Shown piece after piece: positions 8,712-16,545 of a stretch of 64,000 nucleotides of DNA. The translations under genes were made by a program, and so were the position numbers. The stretch lies in assembly GCA_963785075.1 (NCBI GenBank), contig CAWATW010000006.1:1-64000 (forward strand), in the 5' to 3' direction. This DNA is from JAOUGY01 sp963785075. Its GTDB lineage: Bacteria; Actinomycetota; Acidimicrobiia; Spongiisociales; ZC4RG35. Positions within the stretch are counted from its first letter, which is position 1; every line of letters starts with the position of its first letter. A model generated the notes under the pieces. It was not told the DNA's origin. It worked only from the letters and a program-made list of their open reading frames with translations, and made no database searches.

Positions 8712-8762
8712 TGCTGTCGTCGACCTGGAACCCTCCGGCCGCTCTGGCACAATCTCTGCGTC

Positions 8763-9791
8763 ATGGTTGACGTTGTGAGGGCCGGTTCGGTGACGCTCAT
8801 CGACGTGGCGCGAGAAGTTGGCGTGCATCCCTCGACCGTCTCGCGGGCTCTCGACCCGGTACGGAGCGAGATGGTGCGGGAGTCCACGCGTCGGGAGATC
8901 CTCGAGACTGCGTCACGGCTCGGATACCGACCTCACATGGGAGCACGAAGCCTGCAGAGTGGGCGCACCGCAACCATTGGGGTGGTTGCGGCCGACCTCG
9001 GCAACACGTTCGTGACACCGATCATCCACGGCATAGCCGCCTCGATCGAACCATCGGGTTTCCTTCCGATGATCGCCGAGACCGAGGACGACTCCGAACG
9101 CCTGGTACGCATCATCGACCACATGCTCAGCAGGCGTGTCGATGGGATCGTCGTTGTTGCCGCACGCGACGGCGACCAGGACATGCTCGAACAGGCGGCG
9201 ACGCTGGTTCCGATCGTGATCGCCGGCCGTCCGCTCGAAGGGTCCCAACTCCCGCATGTGATCCATGACGACGTGGGAGGAGGTGCGATGGCGGCACAGC
9301 ACCTCGCCGATCTCGGTCACGACAACGTGGCACAGCTCCAAGGCCCGATCGATGTCGCCAACTTCCCTCGACGCGCCAGAGGATTCAGCGCCGAGGCACG
9401 GCGAAGGCAGATCTCAGAGTCCACCATGGAAATGGCGGCGACCTCGCCCAGCATCGAAGAGGGTGGCCGGCTCATGGCTGCGCTGCTCGAGCACGATGTA
9501 CGGCCGACCGGGCTGTTCGCCCACAACGACCTCATGGCCCTGGGAGCGATGGCCGCAATCAGGGCCGCCGGCCTGACCGTGCCCGGTGACATCTCGCTCG
9601 TTGGATACAACGACCTGCCGACGGTGGGTCACCTCGAGCCGGCGTTGACCACCGTCCGCTACCCGAGTCGCGAGGTGGGTGAGCGCGCGGGCAGCATGGT
9701 TCTGGCCCTCTTGGCCGGAGATCAACCGGCCGACATCACCCTCGAACCCGAACTGATGATCCGCGCCTCCACCGCCGCACGTAATACGTAA
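8763..9791 (+). CDS. LacI-family transcriptional regulator
   Basis: A 342-residue regulator with an N-terminal LacI helix-turn-helix (LIDVAREVGVHPSTVSRALD, residues 12-31), a hinge region, and a periplasmic-binding-protein-like effector domain ending near residue 335 (FAHNDLMALGAMAAIRAAG, ISLVGYNDLP). Such proteins bind palindromes with a central CG and release them on binding a small molecule. Two matching candidate sites flank the gene, at 7767 and 10553, each in front of a bicupin gene, so local control of the flanking catabolic genes is likely. The stop codon lies within a GTAATAC tandem repeat. Confidence 0.92.
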   Translation: MVDVVRAGSVTLIDVAREVGVHPSTVSRALDPVRSEMVRESTRREILETASRLGYRPHMGARSLQSGRTATIGVVAADLGNTFVTPIIHGIAASIEPSGFLPMIAETEDDSERLVRIIDHMLSRRVDGIVVVAARDGDQDMLEQAATLVPIVIAGRPLEGSQLPHVIHDDVGGGAMAAQHLADLGHDNVAQLQGPIDVANFPRRARGFSAEARRRQISESTMEMAATSPSIEEGGRLMAALLEHDVRPTGLFAHNDLMALGAMAAIRAAGLTVPGDISLVGYNDLPTVGHLEPALTTVRYPSREVGERAGSMVLALLAGDQPADITLEPELMIRASTAARNT

Positions 9792-9804
9792 TACGTAATA
9801 CGTG
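9781..9804. repeat. Short tandem repeat GTAATAC x3
   Basis: Three head-to-tail copies of GTAATAC followed by GTG. The first copies contain the TAA stop of the LacI gene, and the tract fills most of the 16-base gap to the stop of the convergent SDR gene at 9808. Confidence 0.8.
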
Positions 9805-9807
9805 GGC

Positions 9808-10506
9808 CTACGTGTGCAGCCAACCTCCGTCGACGCGGAGGTCTACCCCGTTGACGGCTGAGTTCTCGAGGAGGAACACGGTGGCGTTCACGACCTCTTC
9901 GGTGGTCACGAGGCGACCAAGTGGGGTCCGGGCGACGAGGCCATCCAGAACACCTGGGGGCTTGGCCAGCCAGTAGGGATGATCCCCCACCACGGCAGGA
10001 TGGATGGCGTTGAAACGGCGAGGTTTCAGCTCGACGACCATCGTCCGGACCAGTGTGCTGATACCCCCGTTGACGGTCGTCACCGTCGTCGATCCCGGGT
10101 AGGGCCGGTCTTTTGCCATGCCGCCGAACAACACCGTCGAGGAGTCCGGGCCCATGCGATCGAGCAGGGCACTGACCACTGCGGTGTATCCCACCAGTTT
10201 GGTGGTGACGAGGCCGATGGCCCGGTCTACGTCGTAGTCGGCGACGCTGTTCTCGTCACGGTCGATGGCCGAGATGACGAGCCGATCGACCGCTCCGACG
10301 TGGGCGAGGCCCGCCTTGACGTCATGGGGCTTGGACAGGTCCACGGTCGCAACCCCGACGTCGGCACCGATCTCGGCGGCGACGGTCCGATTCCTCTCGT
10401 CGTTGCGGCCGGCGATCACCACCGACCTGCCCTCTGCCACGTAGTGCTCTGCCACCCCGCGGCCCAACCCGGCCGTTCCCCCGATCACCACGACGGCTCC
10501 AGACAT
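9808..10506 (-). CDS. Short-chain dehydrogenase/reductase (SDR)
   Basis: A 232-residue SDR. The cofactor motif is VIGGTAGLGRG (near residue 7); the C-terminal DLRVDGGWLHT is the usual SDR tail. The active-site region is atypical: where a YxxxK pair is expected, the sequence is PYPGSTTVTTVNGGI, with neither the Lys nor the spacing, so catalysis may differ or be lost. A GAGGAGGAG ribosome site supports the ATG at 10506. It is divergent from the bicupin at 10606 and shares its operator-like spacer. Confidence 0.85.
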   Translation of the reverse strand: MSGAVVVIGGTAGLGRGVAEHYVAEGRSVVIAGRNDERNRTVAAEIGADVGVATVDLSKPHDVKAGLAHVGAVDRLVISAIDRDENSVADYDVDRAIGLVTTKLVGYTAVVSALLDRMGPDSSTVLFGGMAKDRPYPGSTTVTTVNGGISTLVRTMVVELKPRRFNAIHPAVVGDHPYWLAKPPGVLDGLVARTPLGRLVTTEEVVNATVFLLENSAVNGVDLRVDGGWLHT

Positions 10507-10552
10507 CGACTCCTCCTCGTCAGCGCTCTGGTATGTTCGCCGCATCATGGCA

Positions 10553-10566
10553 TTCAAACGCTTGCA
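10553..10566. promoter_or_regulatory. Candidate LacI-type operator TTCAAACGCTTGCA
   Basis: The site lies between the divergent SDR (10506) and bicupin (10606) genes. Including flanks, CAAACGCTTG followed by one base and AGTGC is shared with the site at 7767. Confidence 0.5.
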
Positions 10567-10605
10567 GTGCCCGTGTCGGCGGCACTGAACGCTGGAAGGA
10601 CTCCC

Positions 10606-11502
10606 GTGTCGAAACGCCACATCGTGCTCACCGCCGATCAGATGGATGCAACCGTGCCGGAGGCATTCGCATCGAACAGCGCCGGGTACACCCGATGGTC
10701 GATGGTCGATCACACGGGCCCCGCCGTTCACACAGGCTTCGGGATCAACGTCCTGGAGCCGGGTGGCAGCATCGACCTGCATCTCCATTCGTTCGAAGAG
10801 TCCTTCTACGTGCTGGACGGCGAGGCGATCTGCGAGACACCGGAGGCCGCGGTCGAACTGGTTCCCGGCGACTACGGCGTTGTGCCGTTGGGCGCTCCCC
10901 ATCGATGGAGGAACGTCGGCGATGCGCCGGTCCGGTGGGCCGACATGATGGCGCCGCAGCCGCAGCCGGGCTTCGACGGAGACACCTTCTTCGTGGCCGA
11001 GGGCGTGCACATCTCGAAGACGATCCGGGTGGATCCTCGCGACCCGCGCACCCGCTCCTTCGGGCACATCGACGGCGCCAACATGGATCCCTCCATGCAG
11101 ACCCAGGACATGCTTGCGGTCTCGGCGAGCATGCGCACCGCCCTGCTGGTCTACAGCGGGATCACGGTGAAGATGATGGTGGACTCGGACCTGGGAGCCC
11201 AGCTCCAGACGATGTTCATGGTGCAATACGAGCCGCGGGGACTCGCCGGAGCCCACGACCACCCTCTGGAGGAGACCTACCTGATCCTGGACGGGGAGGT
11301 CGACGCCTGGTTCGACGGGGAGCATTTCCGGATGAAGCCGGGCGATGTCGCATTCGCCGGAGTGGGATGTGTCCACGAGTTCAAGAACCCGACCGACTCG
11401 ATCGTCCGCTGGCTCGAGACCCAGGCTCCCCAACCGCCCGCCCGCCACAGCTATCGATTCGCACGCGACTGGAGCTATCTGCGCGAGACGCTCGAAGGTT
11501 GA
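10606..11502 (+). CDS. Bicupin protein (gentisate dioxygenase-like fold)
   Basis: A 298-residue protein with two intact cupin domains: HLHSFEESFYVLDG with GAPHRWRN, and HDHPLEETYLILDG with GCVHEFKN. It parallels the bicupin at 6884 in length, domain order and in having a TGCAARCGYTTGAA-type site upstream, so they may be functional paralogues. I chose the GTG at 10606 because it follows GGAAGGA at good distance; the open frame runs far upstream without a plausible start. It is probably a metal-dependent dioxygenase or isomerase. The substrate is unknown. Confidence 0.87.
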   Translation: MSKRHIVLTADQMDATVPEAFASNSAGYTRWSMVDHTGPAVHTGFGINVLEPGGSIDLHLHSFEESFYVLDGEAICETPEAAVELVPGDYGVVPLGAPHRWRNVGDAPVRWADMMAPQPQPGFDGDTFFVAEGVHISKTIRVDPRDPRTRSFGHIDGANMDPSMQTQDMLAVSASMRTALLVYSGITVKMMVDSDLGAQLQTMFMVQYEPRGLAGAHDHPLEETYLILDGEVDAWFDGEHFRMKPGDVAFAGVGCVHEFKNPTDSIVRWLETQAPQPPARHSYRFARDWSYLRETLEG

Positions 11503-11591
11503 CGCCGGCGTCACATCACGACTGGTCTCGAACCACCGACGATTCCTTCCCAGACATCGAATAGACCGACAACGAAAGCCAGGAGAAACGC

Positions 11592-11978
11592 ATGATCGAT
11601 GACAGGACCCGTGAACTCGCAAGCGGCGCCAACTACGCCGTCTTCTCGAGCGTGCTTCCGAACGGACATCCCCAGACGCACATGATGTGGGTCGACGCCG
11701 ACGACGAGCACATCCTCGTGAACACCGAAGTACACCGCCAGAAGTTCAAGAACATCGAGCGGAACCCGAAGGTGACGGTGCTCATCATGGAGACCGGCAA
11801 TCCGTGGGGGTGGAGCGAGATTCGAGGCTCCGTGGCCGACACCGTCACCGGGCCGGAGGCGCGAGCCCACATCGACAGCCTCGCAAAGAAGTATCTCGGC
11901 AAGGACGAATACCCCAATCCCATCCAGTCCGAGCGGGTGATCATCAAGATCCGACCAGAGAAGATCATCACGCGTTGA
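11592..11978 (+). CDS. PPOX-fold F420/flavin-dependent oxidoreductase
   Basis: A 128-residue split-barrel protein of the pyridoxamine-phosphate-oxidase superfamily. The stretch VNTEVHRQKFKNIERNPKV (about residues 38-56) is the phosphate- and cofactor-contact region typical of actinobacterial F420-binding members such as Rv1155-like proteins. Those proteins reduce biliverdin-like or other acceptors, or store F420. A CAGGAGAAACGC ribosome site precedes the ATG. It lies 90 bases after the bicupin and may be in the same transcript. A second PPOX protein is at 23387. Confidence 0.85.
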   Translation: MIDDRTRELASGANYAVFSSVLPNGHPQTHMMWVDADDEHILVNTEVHRQKFKNIERNPKVTVLIMETGNPWGWSEIRGSVADTVTGPEARAHIDSLAKKYLGKDEYPNPIQSERVIIKIRPEKIITR

Positions 11979-12017
11979 TGCCGTGACCCGATGCCATCCC
12001 TGCACGGGAGCGTGGTC

Positions 12018-12055
12018 TTGACAGCGCTTCCACCGTGGTAGTTCAATCGATTGCA
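12018..12055 (+). promoter_or_regulatory. Candidate promoter with GCAATCGATTG-family operator (site 3)
   Basis: TTGACA (12018-12023) is a good -35 match. The palindrome CAATCGATTGCA (12044-12055) lies where the -10 element and start site should be, so a bound repressor would block transcription of the M24-E1 operon. The -10 itself is poor. Confidence 0.4.
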
Positions 12056-12095
12056 GAACCTCGAACGAGCACCGGTCACCGAGGAGGACCCGATC

Positions 12096-13349
12096 ATGAG
12101 TGAGTTTCCCGTAGCGACGACCCCGTCGCCAGGCCTTATGGCCGTCGATTGGGAGGAACGGGTCAATTTCGATCGTCTTCGCGAGTACAGGACCGCCCGC
12201 GTACGCGAGCAACTCGACGCGTTCGGTCTCGGCGCACTCCTGCTGTTCGAGACCTCCAACATTCGTTACGCCACGTCGACCACGATCGGGTACTGGGCCT
12301 TCAACAAGGGTGAGCGGTGGGCGTTGATCACACGCAACGATCGTCCCAAGCTGTGGGATTTCGGGTCGGCGGCAAAGGCCCATCGCCTTCAACTCCCCAA
12401 CCTGTTCGACGAGAAGAACTCGGTGGGCGGAAACACTGGCCTCCAGGGCGCCATCGGTCCAGAGGCCGGGTTGCACGACCGGGCCGCCCAGGAGATCGCA
12501 GCAGCCCTCCGGGACGCGGGCGTGGCAAATGAGCCGATCGGCGTGGACATGTCCGAGACCTCTGTCTTCCTCGCGCTTCAGAAGGAAGGCATCAAGGTCG
12601 TCGACGGCCAGCAACCGATGATGCACGCACGGGAGATCAAGAATCAGGACGAGATCATGCTCCTGACCCAGGCATCGGCCATGGTCGACGGCGTCTACCA
12701 GGACATCTTCGAGGCGCTCAAGCCGGGCATCCGGGAATCCGACATCGTCGCTCTCGCCCATGCCCGGCTGTTCGAGATGGGCTCCGAGTTCGTCGAGGCG
12801 ATCAACTCGATCGCGGGTGAACGGTGCTCACCTCACCCCCACGTGTTCAGCGACCGGATGATCCGCCCCGGCGACCAGGCCTACTTCGACATCATCCACG
12901 CCTACAACGGCTACCGCACCTGCTACTACCGGACCTTCGTGGTGGGGCGTGCGACGCAAGCCCATCGTGACGCGTTCAAGCAGGCACGCGAGTGGATGGA
13001 CATGGCCATCGACAGGGTTCGACCCGGCAACACCACCGACCAGATCGCCCAGGTCTGGCCCAAGGCACCGGAGTTCGGATTCGAGGACGAGATGGACGCA
13101 TTCGGACTCCAGTTCGGTCACGGTGTCGGCATCGGGCTCCACGAGCGACCCATCATCTCGAGGCTGAATTCCCTCGACGACCCGATCGAGATCAAGGAAG
13201 GCATGTACTTCGCACTCGAGACCTACGCTCCCGCCGGCGACGGGCGCTCTGCGGCGCGAATCGAAGAGATGATGGTCGTCACCGCCGAAGGCCCCAAGGT
13301 CACCACGCTCTTCCCGTGTGAGGAGTTGATGGTCGCCAATGAGTACTGA
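12096..13349 (+). CDS. M24-family metallopeptidase-like protein
   Basis: A 417-residue protein with a creatinase-like N-domain and a pita-bread C-domain. Metal ligands are mostly kept: Asp in YFDIIHAYNGY, His in QFGHGVGIGLHE, Glu in EGMYFALETYAP, and Glu in ARIEEMMVV. The second Asp of the usual HSDITRT block is replaced by Cys (GYRTCYYRTF). The fold covers Xaa-Pro peptidases but also non-peptidases such as creatinase and the DMSP lyase DddP. I chose the ATG at 12096, after GGAGGAC. Its stop overlaps the E1-alpha start by 11 bases, so it likely feeds the keto-acid dehydrogenase. Confidence 0.87.
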   Translation: MSEFPVATTPSPGLMAVDWEERVNFDRLREYRTARVREQLDAFGLGALLLFETSNIRYATSTTIGYWAFNKGERWALITRNDRPKLWDFGSAAKAHRLQLPNLFDEKNSVGGNTGLQGAIGPEAGLHDRAAQEIAAALRDAGVANEPIGVDMSETSVFLALQKEGIKVVDGQQPMMHAREIKNQDEIMLLTQASAMVDGVYQDIFEALKPGIRESDIVALAHARLFEMGSEFVEAINSIAGERCSPHPHVFSDRMIRPGDQAYFDIIHAYNGYRTCYYRTFVVGRATQAHRDAFKQAREWMDMAIDRVRPGNTTDQIAQVWPKAPEFGFEDEMDAFGLQFGHGVGIGLHERPIISRLNSLDDPIEIKEGMYFALETYAPAGDGRSAARIEEMMVVTAEGPKVTTLFPCEELMVANEY

Positions 13350-14412
13350 GGCATACGATCCGCAACTGGTCGACTACTCGACCCGTCCGGCGCGCCTGCC
13401 CGATCCCGTGGACGAGGCGAACGACCGTCTCGACATTCCTGTCAGCGTCCGGCGCAGGTTGTACCGACGCCAGCAAGAACTGAGGCAGTTCGAGAAACGA
13501 GCATACGATCTGTTCCTGCAGAACCTGGTGAAGGGCACGAGCCATCTCTCGCTCGGGATGGAAGCGGTGTCAGCCGGGTTCGCAGAGGCGATGAACGAGG
13601 ACGACTTCGTGTTCGCCACCTATCGGGGCCACGCCCACACCCTCTCGAAGGGTGCCGAGATGGGACCGGTTCTCGCCGAGCTGCTCGGCCGGGAGAACGG
13701 CATCCTGCAGGGCAAAGGCGGCTCGATGCACCTCACCCTGGCAGAGAAGAACATGATGGGGAGCTACGCCATCATCGGCGCCCACCTGTGCATCGCCAAC
13801 GGAGCCGCATGGTCGGCCCAGATGCGAGGCACGGACCAGGTCGCAGTCTGTTTCTTCGGCGACGGCACCACCAACATCGGCGCCTTCCACGAAGCCCTCA
13901 ACTTCGCGGTGGTGTGGAATCTGCCCGTGGTGTTCGTGTGCGAGAACAACCTGTACATGGAGTACACCCCGATCGATCTCGTGGCCGCCGTACCGCACCC
14001 GGCCGCCGACCGGGCTGCGGCCTACGGTCTCGAGCGGATCGTCGTGGACGGCAACGACGCCGACGCCGTCTACGTCACCGCCAAGGGGGTCATCGACCGC
14101 GCTCGTTCGGGCGGAGGTCCCGCCCTGGTCGAGGCCGTCACCTACCGTCATGGCGGACACAGTAGGGCCGATCCGGGCAAGTATCGACCCGCCGAAGAGG
14201 TCGATGCATGGCTGGATCGCGATCCGATTCCGATGTATCACCAGCGCCTGCTGCGGCTGGGAGCCAGCGAGGCCGAACTGACGTCGATCACCCAGGACGT
14301 GGCGCGCAGGGTGGACGCCGCCACCGAGTTCGCCAAGGCCGGCGAGCCGCCCGGTGAGGAGCTGTTGTTCGCCGATGTCTGGAGTGACGGAGGTGCGGCA
14401 TGGCGGAACTGA
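13339..14412 (+). CDS. Thiamine-dependent 2-oxoacid (acetoin/pyruvate type) dehydrogenase E1, alpha subunit
   Basis: A 357-residue E1 alpha subunit. The TPP-binding motif GDGTTNIGAFHEALNFAV (near residue 174) ends in VCENN, as in PDH, BCKDH and acetoin dehydrogenases. The segment GKGGSMHL is typical of this group, and the length fits a separate alpha chain. It decarboxylates a 2-oxo acid (or cleaves acetoin) and passes the acyl group to an E2 lipoyl protein. Overlapping starts couple it to the M24 gene upstream and the beta subunit downstream. No E2 or E3 gene is in the window. Confidence 0.92.
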   Translation: MSTEAYDPQLVDYSTRPARLPDPVDEANDRLDIPVSVRRRLYRRQQELRQFEKRAYDLFLQNLVKGTSHLSLGMEAVSAGFAEAMNEDDFVFATYRGHAHTLSKGAEMGPVLAELLGRENGILQGKGGSMHLTLAEKNMMGSYAIIGAHLCIANGAAWSAQMRGTDQVAVCFFGDGTTNIGAFHEALNFAVVWNLPVVFVCENNLYMEYTPIDLVAAVPHPAADRAAAYGLERIVVDGNDADAVYVTAKGVIDRARSGGGPALVEAVTYRHGGHSRADPGKYRPAEEVDAWLDRDPIPMYHQRLLRLGASEAELTSITQDVARRVDAATEFAKAGEPPGEELLFADVWSDGGAAWRN

Positions 14413-15374
14413 GTTATCGCGACGCCGTCGCCCTCGGCATCGCCCAGGAGATGCGACGCGATCCGCAGCTGGTGATGCTCGGGGAGGATATCGCCGGCGC
14501 CGGCGGGGTGTTCAAGACGACAGTCGGCCTGCTCGACGAGTTCGGACCGCTCCGAGTTCGGGACACCCCGATCTCCGAGCAGGCCATTCTCGGTGCCGCC
14601 ATGGGAGCTGCGATGACGGGCATCCCCGTGATCGCAGAGATCATGTTCTCCGACTTTCTGGCTGTGTGTTTCGACATCGTGGCCAACGAGATGGCCAAGG
14701 CCCGCTACATGACCGGCGGTCAGGTGTCGGTGCCGGTGGTGGTTCGCACCGCCAACGGCGGCGGTTCGCGCTTCGGCGCCCAGCACAGCCAATCGGTCGA
14801 GAACTGGTGCATGATGATCCCCGGGCTCAAGGTCGTGGCGCCGTCGACCCCTGCCGACGTGGTCGGGCTGATGGCCGCATCCATCCGTGACCCGGATCCC
14901 GTGGTGTTCTTCGAGCACAAGACGCTGCTCGCCTCCAAAGGCGAGGTACCCGACGGCGAGCACGTCTTGCCGCTGGGTGAGGCCGCCGTCGTGCGGGAAG
15001 GCACGGATTGTACGATCGTGGCTCTGGCACTGATGGTCCCGCGTGCTCTCGAAGCCGCAGAACAACTCGCCGCCGAGGGGATCTCTGCCGAGGTGATCGA
15101 CCTCAGGACGCTGGTGCCGCTCGACACCGACACCATCCTGCGCTCGGTCGCCAAGACCAGCCGGGCGTTCACCGTCGAAGAGAACCCTCGCCTGTGCGGA
15201 TGGGGCGCCGAGATCGCTTCGATCGTCGCCGACGAGGCGTTCTGGGATCTCGACGGGCCGGTGGTCCGGATCACCACACCCCACATACCGCTCCCGGCAG
15301 CCGAGGCACTCGAAGACATGGCCATCCCGAGCGTCGACCGGATCGTGACCGACATCCGGAAGGCGATGGGCTGA
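14400..15374 (+). CDS. Thiamine-dependent 2-oxoacid dehydrogenase E1, beta subunit
   Basis: A 324-residue E1 beta subunit, full length for the family. It begins AELSYRDAVALGIAQEMRRD and has the conserved GEDIAGAGGVFK and RVRDTPISEQAILGAAMGAA blocks, then the C-terminal transketolase domain (VIDLRTLVPLDTDTI). It pairs with the alpha chain to form the active site at the subunit interface. Its start overlaps the alpha gene by 13 bases. An inverted repeat 9 bases after the stop probably ends the operon. Confidence 0.92.
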   Translation: MAELSYRDAVALGIAQEMRRDPQLVMLGEDIAGAGGVFKTTVGLLDEFGPLRVRDTPISEQAILGAAMGAAMTGIPVIAEIMFSDFLAVCFDIVANEMAKARYMTGGQVSVPVVVRTANGGGSRFGAQHSQSVENWCMMIPGLKVVAPSTPADVVGLMAASIRDPDPVVFFEHKTLLASKGEVPDGEHVLPLGEAAVVREGTDCTIVALALMVPRALEAAEQLAAEGISAEVIDLRTLVPLDTDTILRSVAKTSRAFTVEENPRLCGWGAEIASIVADEAFWDLDGPVVRITTPHIPLPAAEALEDMAIPSVDRIVTDIRKAMG

Positions 15375-15382
15375 GACGAGAT

Positions 15383-15438
15383 CGGGTTTTTGGTGCACAG
15401 AATGCGTGAATAGCGCACCTTTTGTGCACCAAAACCCG
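15383..15438. terminator. Stem-loop between convergent operons
   Basis: CGGGTTTTTGGTGCACA (15383-15399) pairs with TGTGCACCAAAACCCG (15423-15438) with one bulge, around a loop of about 23 bases. It lies between the stops of E1 beta (15374) and the convergent amidohydrolase (15470), the place for a two-way terminator, although it lacks a clean T-tract. Confidence 0.6.
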
Positions 15439-15469
15439 GTCGACCGGGGGTCGTGGCGCCCTACCGGCC

Positions 15470-16492
15470 TCAGATGCCGAAGAGTTGGGCTGCGTTTCCG
15501 CCTTTGATGGCGTCGCGCTCGGCTTCGCTCAGATCCGGGACCGAGTCGATGAGCCCGACAGGATCGGTCTCGGCCATGTCGAAGGGGAAGTCGGTGCCGA
15601 GCATCACGCGATCTGAGCCGACCGTGTCGATGAGGAACCTCAGGTAATGCGGCTGGAACACCATGGTGTCGTAATAGAGCTTCTTCATGTAGTGACTCGG
15701 CGGGTTGTCGGGGATGTTCACCCTCGTCTCCGGTCGGACCTTCCAGGTGTGGTCGGAGCGGGCCGTGTAGAAGGGCAGGTACCCGCCTCCGTGGAGCAGC
15801 ACGAGCCGGAGGTCCGGTAGCTCCTCGAACAGTCCGGAGAAGATCAGTCGATTTGCGGCCACCATCGTCTCGAGCGGGTTGCCGATGCAGTTGGTCATGA
15901 AGTAGTCGCCGAACCTCTGGGACTCCGGATATCCGTTGGGGTGCAGGATCACCGGAATCCCCTTGGCTGCCACGGCTTGCCAGAAGGGACGGAACCTCGC
16001 CTCGTCCAGGTTGTGCTCGTCGACGGTCCCACCGATCTGAAGGCCCAACGCCCCGAGGTCGTCGACCGCTCGGTCCATCTCGGCGATGGCCATGTCGACG
16101 TCCTGCAGCGGCACCGTCGCACCGTAGAGCCGGTAACGGTCGGGATGATCGGACACGGCTTGGGCGAGCCTGTCGTTCTGCATCCGGGCCGCCTCGGCGG
16201 CCACCGACGAGGGCGCCCAATAGAAGTACTCCGACACGAATGTGGCGAGACCCTGGATGTCGACACCCATTTTGTCCATGTATTCGATACGGGCAGCAGG
16301 ATCGGTGAGCTGGGCGGCGATGGTTGGGATCATCACCTTGTTGTGAGCCTTGGAATCCTCCCCCATGAAGTAGTCATAGGGCTCGTATTCGGGTCGCCGG
16401 TGGGACTCCACCAACGATCGACACTCCGGCGTCGCCAGGTGGCAATGGATGTCGATGCGGGGCTGACGAGCGTCGGCTGCGTCACTGGCCAT
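15470..16492 (-). CDS. Amidohydrolase, ACMSD-like
   Basis: A 340-residue TIM-barrel hydrolase or decarboxylase. Metal residues are visible: IDIHCHLATPE at the N-terminus, VILHPNGYP near residue 180, LLHGGGYLPFYTARSDH near residue 235, and GTDFPFDMAETDP near residue 302. The YWAPS segment and the closing NAAQLFGI are shared with the paralogues at 34841, 37491 and 55404, which form one close subfamily here. The ATG at 16492 precedes the conserved N-terminus. It is divergent from the EamA gene at 16546, with a 19-bp operator-like site between them. Confidence 0.9.
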   Translation of the reverse strand: MASDAADARQPRIDIHCHLATPECRSLVESHRRPEYEPYDYFMGEDSKAHNKVMIPTIAAQLTDPAARIEYMDKMGVDIQGLATFVSEYFYWAPSSVAAEAARMQNDRLAQAVSDHPDRYRLYGATVPLQDVDMAIAEMDRAVDDLGALGLQIGGTVDEHNLDEARFRPFWQAVAAKGIPVILHPNGYPESQRFGDYFMTNCIGNPLETMVAANRLIFSGLFEELPDLRLVLLHGGGYLPFYTARSDHTWKVRPETRVNIPDNPPSHYMKKLYYDTMVFQPHYLRFLIDTVGSDRVMLGTDFPFDMAETDPVGLIDSVPDLSEAERDAIKGGNAAQLFGI

Positions 16493-16524
16493 GGTGCAAG
16501 TCCTTGGGTCGGGGAGGATCATGG

Positions 16525-16543
16525 AGAATATATCGTGTGCGAT
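16525..16543. promoter_or_regulatory. 19-bp operator-like site a
   Basis: AGAATATATCGTGTGCGAT is in the 53-base spacer between the divergent amidohydrolase (16492) and EamA (16546) genes. It matches the consensus ATCATATATCGTGCATGAT at 13 of 19 positions. Confidence 0.5.
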
Positions 16544-16545
16544 CC

